The notes beneath the pieces were generated by a model. That model searched no databases. It saw only the letters and a program-made list of their open reading frames with translations, and had not been told where the DNA came from. A stretch of DNA of 64,000 nucleotides from Spirulina subsalsa PCC 9445 (GTDB lineage: Bacteria > Cyanobacteriota > Cyanobacteriia > Cyanobacteriales > Spirulinaceae). Position 1 is the stretch's first letter, and each line of letters opens with the position of its first letter. Below are positions 1 through 8,868 of the stretch, one piece after another. The translations under genes were made by a program, and so were the position numbers. The DNA is taken from the NCBI RefSeq assembly GCF_000314005.1, contig NZ_JH980292.1, positions 730,517 to 794,516 on the forward strand, in the 5' to 3' direction.

Positions 1-30
1 TGGGTCGTCTTCGACGATTAGAAGTTCCAT
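1..30 (-). CDS. N-terminus of a response regulator (cut by window edge)
   Basis: Reading leftward from an ATG at 30-28, the ten codons to the edge give MELLIVEDDP. This is the usual first beta strand and acidic pocket of a receiver (REC) domain. The rest lies outside the window. The gene diverges from the larger regulator that starts at 163, so a third two-component gene probably belongs to this locus. No clear ribosome binding site is visible. The call rests on ten residues and could be chance, but the match to the REC start is good and the position fits. Confidence 0.5.
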   Translation of the reverse strand, partial: MELLIVEDDP

Positions 31-162
31 GAGGTTGGTAAAAAGACTATGGGCAGGGGTTTGTTCAAACTTTGTGAACCAGTTGGGCGGAGTCATGTTG
101 AACCCGCTAGGATAAAAAAAGGCAGTTATTGGACTGTACAGTATAGACGCTTAGGAAAAACG

Positions 163-2019
163 GTGAGAATTCTTCTGATTGAAGATGACGAGACATTGGC
201 CCAACTGTTGACCGAGACTCTGATCAGTAATTACTATCTGGTAGATCATGCAACAGATGGTCAGACGGGATGGGATTTGGCGGAGGCTTTTGAATATGAT
301 CTGATTCTGTTAGATTTTCTGGTTCCCCAAATCAATGGCTTGGAGTTTTGCCAACAATTGCGCAAAAAAGGCGATCGCACTCCCATTTTACTGATGACTG
401 GAGATCAAAGCCAGACCCGCAAGGTCGCCATTTTAGACGCGGGGGCTGATGATTATTTAAGCAAACCCTTTAATTTAGAGGAATTATTAGCCCGAGTGCG
501 CGCCCTCCTGCGACGGGGCAGTGATGTCACCTTACCCGTCATAGAATGGGGAAATCTCCATCTTGACCCTAGCAGTTGTATTGTCACCTTTCAAGGGCAG
601 CCTTTACGGTTAACGGCGAAAGAGTACCAAATGTTGGAGTTATTCTTACGCAACCGAGAACGGATTTTTAGTCAAAGCGCCTTACTTGATAGTCTTTGGT
701 CTTTTGATGATCCCCCTTCTGAAAATGCTGTACGCACCCAAATTAAGAGTCTACGGCAAAAGTTAAAACGGGCAGGGGCGGGGGATGTCATTGAGACATT
801 ATACGGTTTAGGGTATCGTCTGAAAGTGCCTGATACAGCCAACCCTAAACCAACAGCCCCCAAGGAGTCGGAGAGCAAAACCCCGACCAACACCATACCC
901 AGTTATATGGTGAAAATTTGGGAGCGCAATCGGGAGAAATATGATCAACGGATTGATACTATTGAACAGGCGATCGCGGCTTTACAGATTAATCCCAATG
1001 ATGGGGAATGGCGGGACAAAAGCCAGCGAGAAGCCCACACTCTAGCGGGATCTTTGGGCAGTTTTGGCCTCCACGCCGCCTCAGAACAAGCCCGAGTGAT
1101 TGAGCAGTATTTACAGGAAGCATCCCCCAATTTGCCCCAACTCTCCCTAGCGGTGAACCATTTGCGGCAACTCCTCCATCCCGTCCCCCAAGGGGCAACC
1201 GAGGCCTCCATTAGCCCGCCCCCCGTCCTCTCCCAGGAAAAAGCCTCTCTGCTCATTGTGGATCATGATGTGGCGTTAACCGAAATCTTGAGTCAGGAAG
1301 CGCAACGCTGGGGAATGACAGTGCGCACCGCTTACAGTGTAGATCAAGCTCGAAATGCGATCGCCCAAGCCAAACCCGATATCATTCTACTCGACCTCCA
1401 CTTTCCCACCGAACCCGGAGCCGGCTTTGAACTGCTGACAGAACTCGCCTCACCCAAGAACAAAATTCCCGTCGTAGTTTTCAGCACCCGAGATGACTTT
1501 GATTATCGTTTAAAAGTCGCCCGTTTAGGGGGGCAAGGGTTCTTACAAAAACCCCTCTCTCCCGTTCATGTCCTAGGCAGCTTACAGCAAGTTCTCCATC
1601 AATCCAATGCCACCGTCGCTAAATTAATGATTGTGGACGACGACCCAGAACTTTTAGACTGTTTAGAGGTCATCTTGAAACCTTGGGGCTTTACTTTAAT
1701 CTTATTGGACGATCCTAAAAAGTTTTGGGAGGTTCTCAAAGAATCGCGTCCTGATTTGCTAATTTTAGACGTACAAATGCCCCAAATTAGTGGCATTGAA
1801 TTGTGTCAAGTGTTACGTAATGATCCCCAATGGTACACTATCCCCATCCTCATTCTCTCAGCCCATCGGGACTCAGAAACCATTCAACAAGTCTTTATGG
1901 CCGGAGCCGATGATTATATTCAAAAACCTATTGTTGAACCGGAATTAATTGCTCGCATTCTCAACCGTTTAGAACGAAGTCAATTACAGCGTCGGGTTGC
2001 CATTTCCGGGAAACATTAA
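163..2019 (+). CDS. Multidomain response regulator REC-wHTH-Hpt-REC-REC (locus A)
   Basis: DNA-binding response regulator with an internal phosphorelay module. The frame is open from an ATG at 49, but I place the start at GTG 163. An AGGA lies just upstream there, and the protein then opens directly with the first REC strand (VRILLIEDDE), giving 618 residues. Order: REC1 (about 1-115, phospho-acceptor Asp51), OmpR/PhoB winged helix (about 130-225), Hpt (about 250-350, His292 in AHTLAGS), REC2 (about 365-480, Asp411), REC3 (about 490-605, Asp536). All three receivers keep the acceptor Asp and a C-terminal Lys (KP). It precedes the giant kinase at 2232, its likely partner. It is a clear paralogue of the regulator at 17664, which has the same order plus a GGDEF domain. 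DNA target and signal are unknown. Confidence 0.9.
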   Translation: MRILLIEDDETLAQLLTETLISNYYLVDHATDGQTGWDLAEAFEYDLILLDFLVPQINGLEFCQQLRKKGDRTPILLMTGDQSQTRKVAILDAGADDYLSKPFNLEELLARVRALLRRGSDVTLPVIEWGNLHLDPSSCIVTFQGQPLRLTAKEYQMLELFLRNRERIFSQSALLDSLWSFDDPPSENAVRTQIKSLRQKLKRAGAGDVIETLYGLGYRLKVPDTANPKPTAPKESESKTPTNTIPSYMVKIWERNREKYDQRIDTIEQAIAALQINPNDGEWRDKSQREAHTLAGSLGSFGLHAASEQARVIEQYLQEASPNLPQLSLAVNHLRQLLHPVPQGATEASISPPPVLSQEKASLLIVDHDVALTEILSQEAQRWGMTVRTAYSVDQARNAIAQAKPDIILLDLHFPTEPGAGFELLTELASPKNKIPVVVFSTRDDFDYRLKVARLGGQGFLQKPLSPVHVLGSLQQVLHQSNATVAKLMIVDDDPELLDCLEVILKPWGFTLILLDDPKKFWEVLKESRPDLLILDVQMPQISGIELCQVLRNDPQWYTIPILILSAHRDSETIQQVFMAGADDYIQKPIVEPELIARILNRLERSQLQRRVAISGKH

Positions 2020-2170
2020 ATGGGGAACGGGGGGAGCAGGGGAGAGGTAATAGGTAATAGGCAACCTTAACAAGTTAAGCTTGTGTGCATTTTGTCAAGT
2101 CCCATATATAGAGTTCTACAAATTGGACAACACCATTTATAGACTATTCAGGATTGGACACAACCGCATT

Positions 2171-2228
2171 TTCCTGACTCCCGATTCCCGATTCCCGATT
2201 CCCGATTCCCGACTCCCCGTTCCCTCCT
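2171..2228. repeat. Heptanucleotide (STRR-type) tandem repeat
   Basis: Imperfect tandem copies of a 7-base unit, CCCGATT or CCCGACT, fill the space just before the kinase gene. Short tandemly repeated repeats of this kind are typical of filamentous cyanobacteria. The same units recur near 46260-46530, 55585-55665 and 61220-61255. The rest of 2020-2231 is noncoding. It holds a G-rich stretch near 2022-2050, and the sequence at about 2158-2185 is nearly repeated at 43103-43130. Confidence 0.85.
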
Positions 2229-2231
2229 AAT

Positions 2232-5200
2232 ATGCTTGAACCCTTACCCTTAACCCTCGATCAATTTCTCAGCACCTTTCCCAGACATCTCTTCTGGATT
2301 GATGTATCAGAACGTGAGATCCGGCCCTTGCCCCAGACAGCAGACCAGCCTGACTCAGACCATTTTTCCCTGCTCCTAAAAGCCTTTGAGCAGAAATCGG
2401 AATTTTGGCAGATCGTGGACTGGGTAAACACCCAACAGCAAGCCCAACCCTTCTCCTATAGCTTCCCCAATCAAACCCACTTTAGCGCTCAAATTAGCCC
2501 CTGCACCCCTGGGAACGTCCTTTGGGTTGCCCAAGAGGTAACAGCCTTACAACAGCCCTCACCGCCCCCCTCGCCCCCCTCACAAGACTTTGAGCAACTG
2601 GTCGTTACCCTCTTAAATAGCTTTGTCCATCTGCAAGACCCGTCCGAACTCGACCAAACCATTCAACAAGCCCTCACCCAAACCCTACAATATACGGGCT
2701 TTGACCGCAGTTTCATCATGTTATTTTCCGAAGACGGACAGGAGGGGCATTTAGCCTATGAAGCTTGTCGTCCCGGCGTTCCCTCCGCCACCCCTCGGCG
2801 CACTTTACCCACCGAACCCTTTACCTGGTGGATGGAAAAAATGTATCGGCAAGAAATCATCGAAATTGCCAACCTTGACCAACTACCGCCCCAAGCCACC
2901 CCAGAACGGACGGTTTTAGAAAGTGCGGGAATACAGTCCCTCGTCGTCGTTCCCCTGATCTCCCGACAAGAAACCCTCTGGGGGGCGCGCTACACCTTGG
3001 GTTACGTGGGCTTTTCCAGCTTTCAACGGGAGAAAACTTGGTCCAGCCAGACGGTTTCCTTACTGCGTTTAGTGGGGGATTTATTTGCCCAAACCCTTGA
3101 ACGTTACTCCACCGTTACCGCCTTACAAAATACAGAACAGCGCTTTCATGCCATCTTTGAACAAACTTTTCAGTTCATGAGTTTGTTAACCACAGAAGGG
3201 GTAATCTTAGAAGCCAATGCCAGCTTTTTAAACTGGGCTGAACAAACGGCCGTCGAGGGCAGAATGTTGTGGAGTATGCAGATTTTTCAAAATGCCCAGG
3301 TCACACTCTGTCCGTCCTCTCCCATCACCTCTGCCCAAGAGACGGGCGGGCGAGAAACGAGGGGGAATTGTCCCTTAACGTTGAATTATTGTTCCTTATC
3401 CCGAGAGGTTATCGAGCGAAGTCGAGAGGCAGAAGAAGGCTCCCACGCCTGTTTACAGAAGGACGGGACTGTATCCATTGAGCAGCAATTACAGTTAGCC
3501 ATTCAGCAAGCGGCCGGGGGGCAATTAGTGCGCTGTGCCTTGAAGGTGCGCCCCCGTTTTCAAGACCCCCTGAGCGCCGACCTAGAGTCTGAGGGACTGA
3601 CTCCTTCCCTTTATCTGGCAAACACTATCTATAAACAGGGTCAGTCCCCGGATTATCAAGAACGGATTTTTGACTTCTCCCTGAAACCTGTGCGAGATCA
3701 TGCCGGGGAGGTTCAATTCTTGATTATCGAGGGTCATGATATTACGGACCACTACCGGGCGGTGGAACAAATCCGCTTTCAAGCGGATTTACTGGATGTG
3801 GTGGAACAGGCGGTGATTGTTACGGATTTTGAGAGCAAGATTTGTTATTGGAACCGCTACGCGGAAAAACTCTATGGTTGGTCGGCCGAGGAGGTGCTAG
3901 GGCGTTCTTTATTTGAGACGGTGGCGAATACGGACGCGCAAGCGGTCGGCCGGGAGATTATGGCTAGTCTGGAACGGGGGGAAAGTTGGTCGGGGGAATT
4001 TTGGGTGCGCCATAAGGATGGCTCAAGCTTTCCCGCTTGGGTGATGGATTCTCCCATTGCCGATGACCAGGGGAATCTGGTGGGGGTGATTGGCATTTCT
4101 ACGGATATCACGGAACGCTTAGAAGCGGCGGCGGCCTTACAACAGAGTGAGGAGTTATTCCGGGTGACGTTTGAACAGTCTCCTATCGGGATGTTAGTAC
4201 GACCGTTGGATGGGGGGCCGAATCGTCCAAATCAGGCGTTGGCGAAGTTATTGGGGTATAGCCTCGAAGAATTAGAGCATATCACCTATCACGACTATAC
4301 CCACCCGGAGGATTTGCCCTTAGATATCCGATTAGATGAACAGTTGGTGCGGGGGGAAATTTCGGACTTTCATTTAGAAAAACGCTATATCTGTAAGGAC
4401 GGACAGGTGGTTTATACCTTGCTGCACTGTGCTTTAGTGCGGGATGGTGAGGGTCTTCCCCATTATGTAATTGGGCAGGTGGTGAATATTACCGAACGCA
4501 AGGAGAAGGAGACGGCCTTACAACAAAGTGAGGAACGGTGGCAATTAGCCCTACGGGGGACTCATGATGGAATTTGGGATTGGAATGTCCGCACGGGGGA
4601 GGTGTTTTATTCGGATCGTTTATTAACCATGTTGGGCTATGAACCGGGGGACTGGGAAAATAGCTTAGAAGCTTGGACTGGGCGCATTCACCCGGCGGAT
4701 TATGAGGCGGTGATGCAGGCGTTAGAGGAGCATTTAGCCCAAAAAACGCCCTATTACATTACGGAACATCGGGTGCGCTGTCAGAATGGGGAGTATCTCT
4801 GGATTTTGGATCGGGGTCAGGCTTTGTGGGATGAAGAGGGGCAAGCGGTGCGAGTGGTGGGGTCCCACACGGATATTGGCGATCGCAAACGATCCGAAGT
4901 AGCCCTCCAACGCGCCAACCGCGCCCTAAAAACCCTCAGTGATTGTAACCAAGCCCTCGTTCACGCCGACACCGAAGAAGCCCTCTTTCAGCAAATCTGC
5001 GAAATTATGGTAGCCGTGGGCGGATACCGTCTGGCTTGGGTGGGTTATCCCGAATATGACTCCGCCCAAAGTGTCCGCGTCGTTGCCCAAGCGGGTTGGG
5101 AAGCGGGCTATTTAGATCAACTTCAAATTACTTGGGCCGATCGAGAACGAGGCCGAGGCCCGACGGGAATCGCTATCCGCACCGGAAAACCCGCCGTTTT

Positions 5201-8042
5201 CCAGAATATCCTCACCGACCCTAATTATGCCCCCTGGCGAGAAGAAGCCCGTAAGCGAGGCTATCGTTCCTCCATCGCCATCCCCTTAAACCAAAGTTAT
5301 CAAAACCTCGGTCATTGGCTTCAAGAGAGTAATCAGCAAGCAGAGAAAGGAGACTCCATGGCAGGGAGTTTTCCCCCTCCCCTCCCTCTAACCCCCGCTA
5401 TGGGAGTCCTAAACCTCTACTCCACGGAGCCCGAAGCCTTTGATGAGGCTGAAGTGCAACTGCTCTGTGAACTGGCCAACGATTTAAGCTATGGCATCAT
5501 GGCCTTACGCACCCATCGCGCTCAGATTGAAAGTGAGGAGAAATTCCGACAACTGGCGGAAAATATCGAGGATGTATTCTGGATGAGTCGCATTGATGGG
5601 ACTCAAATGCTCTATGTCAGTCCAGCCTATGAGCAGATTTGGGGTCGTTCTCGTCGGGAACTTTATCAAAACCCCCAGGCTTTTTTTGCCGCCATTCACC
5701 CGGAAGACCAACAACGGGCAATCTCCACCATTCGCAACCCCCAAAATTTACGCTTTGATCTCGAATATCGCATTATCCGACCCGATGGAAGTATACGCTG
5801 GGTCTGGGATCGGGGGTTTCCGATTGTGGATCGGGACTCGCGGAAAGTGTACCGTCGGGCAGGCATTGCCAAAGACATCACCGAGCGCAAACAAGCCGAA
5901 CAAATGCTTCATGATGCCAAGGAGGAGCTAGAGTTACGGGTGGCCTACCGCACGGTGGAATTAGAAACCGCCAACGAACGCCTACAAAATGAGTTGATGC
6001 AGCGTCACCGGACAGAAATGAAACTGCGCAAAAGTGAGGAACAGTATCGAACCTTAGTGCGCAATTTCCCCAAGGGAGCGGTTTTCTTGTTCAATCAAGA
6101 CCTGCGCTATACCATTGCTGATGGGGTGGGGTTAGCCCCTCAAGGTTTATCCCGGGAACAGTTGGAAAATCGAATGATTTGGGAGGTTCTACCGCCGGAT
6201 TTGTGCCGGGATGTAGAACCTCTCTATTACGCGGCTTTGGCCGGAGAAACCCGCAGCGTGGAAATTGAGTATCAAGGGCGTTTGTATTTTTATCAAGCTC
6301 TCCCGGTGCGCAATGAACAGGGAGAAGGCTTTGCAGGCATGATTGTAATGCAGGATATCACCGAGCGCCAACAGGCCGAAGCCGAACGGAATCAACTGAT
6401 TGCCATTATTGAGGCCACCCCAGATTTTATCTCTTCTGTCACTCCCGACGGTGAGATTGTCTATATGAACCAATCAGCACGGCAAATTTTGGGGGTTCCG
6501 TCGGATAAATCCCTCTGGAATCAAGAGGAAACACCACCCCATCCTTTACCTTGGGGGAAGGGGGGCAAAACGAAACGTTCTTTTCATAGTCAGCGCTTCT
6601 CTTCGGCTTATCCTCAGTGGGCGGATCATCTCATTCGCTCAGAAGGGATTCCGACGGCCATTCGGGAGGGAACTTGGATCGGAGAAACGGCGATTTTGAA
6701 CCATGATGGCCAGGAAATTCCCCTGTCTCAGTTGATTATTGCTCACCGTTCTTTACGGGAGGGGGAGAGAATGGGGACGGTGCAGTTACTCTCAACGATT
6801 GCCCGGGATATTAGTGAACAGAAACGCAGTGAGGCCACTTTGCGGGAGTCGGAACGGCGCTGGCGTAGTTTTTTGGAAAATATTCCTCTGTTAGTGGTGA
6901 ATTTAACCCCGATGGGCAAGGTGGATTATGTGAATCCCTATTTTTTAAAACTGACAAGTTATAATAAGGCGGAAGTGATGGGACAGGATTGGTTTGAGTT
7001 TTTCCTCCCCCCAGCCCAGCGCCCCAGTACCCATCACCATTTTGAGGCGATGCTCCATGATGCGGGGCAACCGCGCTATGAGGAGTCGTTATTAACCAAG
7101 TTTGGGGAAGAACGGCGGATTGCTTGGAATAATACGGTGTTGCGGGATTCTCAGGGTCATGTGGTGGGGACGTTGAGTATTGGGGAGGATATCACGGAAC
7201 GCTACGCGGTGGAACGGATGAAGGATGAGTTTATTTCGGTGGTGAGTCATGAACTGCGCACTCCTTTAACCTCGATTCATGGGGCGTTGAATCTACTGGC
7301 GAGTGGTTTGGTCGATTGTAAGTCTCAACGGGGCGATCGCGTGATTCACATTGCTGCCGAAAGTGCAGAACGTCTGGTGCGTTTGGTCAATGACATTCTG
7401 GAGTTAGAACGTCTCGAATCGGGCAAAATTAAACTGATTACCCAACAGGTGAATAGTGCAGATTTACTGGTGCGAGCCACAGAACAAATGCAGGTGATGG
7501 CTAATCGTTCTGGGATTCGCTTGGAGGCGAAACCCCGTGAAATTGACTTTGAAGCCGATGCGGATCGCGTGATTCAGGTTTTAACCAATTTGTTGAGTAA
7601 TGCGATTAAGTTCTCCGAGGCCGATAGTACAATCTGTTTATCGGTGCAGGGGATTCCCGATGATGCCGATCATCTCCTAGCTCTCCAAAGTCAAGATCCT
7701 GCGCGGCGTTTCCCGGATTCTTTAACCATCCCGGATCACTGGCTGAATTTACCCACCTCTGATTCTGCGGCTTGTGTCTTATTCTCTGTGCAGGATCAGG
7801 GTCGAGGGATTCCAACAGATAAAATCGAGAGTATTTTTGAGCGCTTCCATCAAGTGGATGCCTCGGATTCTCGAAAAAAAGGAGGCACGGGTTTAGGGTT
7901 AGCAATTTGTCGGAGTATTGTGGAACAACATGGCGGACAAATTTGGGTGCAAAGTCAAGTCGGACAAGGGAGTTGTTTTTTCTTTACGATCCCTTTGAGC
8001 AGAGAGATTAACCCTCTAGAGCCAAAGCATAGGCAATCTTAG
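2232..8042 (+). CDS. Giant soluble multi-PAS/GAF sensor histidine kinase (locus A)
   Basis: Histidine kinase of 1936 residues with no obvious membrane segment, so probably cytoplasmic. Approximate order: GAF (117-293), PAS (303-503, enlarged by an insert), PAS (520-628), PAS (640-756), PAS (764-886), GAF (910-1090), PAS (1100-1220), coiled coil, PAS (1268-1380), PAS (1388-1530), PAS (1543-1656), HisKA (phospho-acceptor His1673 in VVSHELRTPL), HATPase (about 1773-1926, with GRGIP and GGTGLGLAI). Several PAS units end in the usual DITER-type motif. No receiver domain is attached, so phosphate must pass to a separate protein, most simply the regulators at 163 and 8095. Three low-complexity stretches (near residues 357-415, 1033-1057 and 1432-1446) look like in-frame inserts. 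Bound ligands or chromophores cannot be told: no phytochrome Cys motif was recognised in the GAF domains. Confidence 0.92.
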   Translation: MLEPLPLTLDQFLSTFPRHLFWIDVSEREIRPLPQTADQPDSDHFSLLLKAFEQKSEFWQIVDWVNTQQQAQPFSYSFPNQTHFSAQISPCTPGNVLWVAQEVTALQQPSPPPSPPSQDFEQLVVTLLNSFVHLQDPSELDQTIQQALTQTLQYTGFDRSFIMLFSEDGQEGHLAYEACRPGVPSATPRRTLPTEPFTWWMEKMYRQEIIEIANLDQLPPQATPERTVLESAGIQSLVVVPLISRQETLWGARYTLGYVGFSSFQREKTWSSQTVSLLRLVGDLFAQTLERYSTVTALQNTEQRFHAIFEQTFQFMSLLTTEGVILEANASFLNWAEQTAVEGRMLWSMQIFQNAQVTLCPSSPITSAQETGGRETRGNCPLTLNYCSLSREVIERSREAEEGSHACLQKDGTVSIEQQLQLAIQQAAGGQLVRCALKVRPRFQDPLSADLESEGLTPSLYLANTIYKQGQSPDYQERIFDFSLKPVRDHAGEVQFLIIEGHDITDHYRAVEQIRFQADLLDVVEQAVIVTDFESKICYWNRYAEKLYGWSAEEVLGRSLFETVANTDAQAVGREIMASLERGESWSGEFWVRHKDGSSFPAWVMDSPIADDQGNLVGVIGISTDITERLEAAAALQQSEELFRVTFEQSPIGMLVRPLDGGPNRPNQALAKLLGYSLEELEHITYHDYTHPEDLPLDIRLDEQLVRGEISDFHLEKRYICKDGQVVYTLLHCALVRDGEGLPHYVIGQVVNITERKEKETALQQSEERWQLALRGTHDGIWDWNVRTGEVFYSDRLLTMLGYEPGDWENSLEAWTGRIHPADYEAVMQALEEHLAQKTPYYITEHRVRCQNGEYLWILDRGQALWDEEGQAVRVVGSHTDIGDRKRSEVALQRANRALKTLSDCNQALVHADTEEALFQQICEIMVAVGGYRLAWVGYPEYDSAQSVRVVAQAGWEAGYLDQLQITWADRERGRGPTGIAIRTGKPAVFQNILTDPNYAPWREEARKRGYRSSIAIPLNQSYQNLGHWLQESNQQAEKGDSMAGSFPPPLPLTPAMGVLNLYSTEPEAFDEAEVQLLCELANDLSYGIMALRTHRAQIESEEKFRQLAENIEDVFWMSRIDGTQMLYVSPAYEQIWGRSRRELYQNPQAFFAAIHPEDQQRAISTIRNPQNLRFDLEYRIIRPDGSIRWVWDRGFPIVDRDSRKVYRRAGIAKDITERKQAEQMLHDAKEELELRVAYRTVELETANERLQNELMQRHRTEMKLRKSEEQYRTLVRNFPKGAVFLFNQDLRYTIADGVGLAPQGLSREQLENRMIWEVLPPDLCRDVEPLYYAALAGETRSVEIEYQGRLYFYQALPVRNEQGEGFAGMIVMQDITERQQAEAERNQLIAIIEATPDFISSVTPDGEIVYMNQSARQILGVPSDKSLWNQEETPPHPLPWGKGGKTKRSFHSQRFSSAYPQWADHLIRSEGIPTAIREGTWIGETAILNHDGQEIPLSQLIIAHRSLREGERMGTVQLLSTIARDISEQKRSEATLRESERRWRSFLENIPLLVVNLTPMGKVDYVNPYFLKLTSYNKAEVMGQDWFEFFLPPAQRPSTHHHFEAMLHDAGQPRYEESLLTKFGEERRIAWNNTVLRDSQGHVVGTLSIGEDITERYAVERMKDEFISVVSHELRTPLTSIHGALNLLASGLVDCKSQRGDRVIHIAAESAERLVRLVNDILELERLESGKIKLITQQVNSADLLVRATEQMQVMANRSGIRLEAKPREIDFEADADRVIQVLTNLLSNAIKFSEADSTICLSVQGIPDDADHLLALQSQDPARRFPDSLTIPDHWLNLPTSDSAACVLFSVQDQGRGIPTDKIESIFERFHQVDASDSRKKGGTGLGLAICRSIVEQHGGQIWVQSQVGQGSCFFFTIPLSREINPLEPKHRQS

Positions 8043-8094
8043 CCTACAATGCTCTAGGTGACGGGCATGAGAAAATGCTTTTTCCCCAATCAAA

Positions 8095-8484
8095 ATGACT
8101 ATGACCAATCCAAAACGAGTTTTAGTGATTGATGATGATGATGGAGTGCGGGAGATTATCCAAATTTGTTTAGAAGCGGCCGCCGGGTGGGAAGTGGTGA
8201 CGGCGGCTTCAGGTCAGGAGGGTTTAGAGTTAGCCCAAACCGAACAGCCTGATGCGATTCTGTTGGATGTGATGATGCCGGAAATGGACGGCCCGACGAC
8301 GTTCCGCAAACTCTGTGCTATTCCTGAAATTTGCAATATTCCCACGATTCTCCTCACGGCGAAGGCTAAAATTAGTGAGAAGGAACAGTTTATTAATTTG
8401 GGTGTTACGGGGGTGATTACGAAGCCCTTTGAAGCTCAGGATTTAGTAGACCAGATTTGCGCCATTTTAAAATGGGAGAATTGA
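8095..8484 (+). CDS. Single-domain response regulator (CheY-like)
   Basis: A 129-residue stand-alone receiver. It shows VIDDDD at the N-terminus, acceptor Asp58 in ILLDVMMP, the conserved Thr in LLTAKA and Lys in ITKPFE. There is no output domain, so it works by protein contact or as a phosphate shuttle. It lies 52 bases after the giant kinase on the same strand and is probably co-transcribed, which makes it a likely direct partner. The start may be the ATG at 8095 or the one at 8101 (MTMTNPKR against MTNPKR). The sequence does not decide. Confidence 0.9.
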   Translation: MTMTNPKRVLVIDDDDGVREIIQICLEAAAGWEVVTAASGQEGLELAQTEQPDAILLDVMMPEMDGPTTFRKLCAIPEICNIPTILLTAKAKISEKEQFINLGVTGVITKPFEAQDLVDQICAILKWEN

Positions 8485-8493
8485 GAACGCATC

Positions 8494-8793
8494 ATGACTA
8501 ACTCATCGGACGAAAAAACGGTTACGCCGTTACAGTGCCTGTGGGGGGCGCTGATCTCGGGGGGCTTGGCTTTGCTGTTGTATCGGTTGGATAGTGCGAT
8601 CGCCCATACCTTCGCCAACAAACCCCTCCCCACCGCCAACACCACCGCCCTCAACCTTTCAGTAGCCGTGCGTACCTTAGTGGTGGGGAGTATTACCCTC
8701 GTGACTTGTTTATTTGCGATCGCCTCCCTCGGATTAGTCGCCCTCGCCCTCCAAACTGCTTGGCAAAACCAACAAAACCCGGATCAGAGATAA
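8494..8793 (+). CDS. Small two-helix membrane protein, DUF3082-like
   Basis: Protein of 99 residues with two hydrophobic segments (about 17-38 and 57-90) separated by a short polar loop. The pattern, with LISGGLA in the first helix and AVRTLVVG at the start of the second, resembles the cyanobacterial DUF3082 family, recalled from general knowledge. It starts 9 bases after the CheY-like gene, so it may be read through from locus A, although nothing ties it to signalling. Function is unknown. It is probably a thylakoid or plasma membrane protein. Confidence 0.7.
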   Translation: MTNSSDEKTVTPLQCLWGALISGGLALLLYRLDSAIAHTFANKPLPTANTTALNLSVAVRTLVVGSITLVTCLFAIASLGLVALALQTAWQNQQNPDQR

Positions 8794-8821
8794 CCCGTCA
8801 CGCACCCCCCTGTTTTTTGGT

Positions 8822-8842
8822 AAGCTGATAGCTATTCAGCTT
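8822..8842. promoter_or_regulatory. Inverted repeat upstream of the dynamin-like gene
   Basis: AAGCTGA and TCAGCTT flank a 7-base centre, 26 bases before the ATG at 8869. The size and symmetry suit a protein-binding site or a small hairpin. No T-run follows it, so a terminator for the gene ending at 8793 is less likely. Confidence 0.3.
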
Positions 8843-8868
8843 GCCTAATACGACGGTGCAACTCTGGT

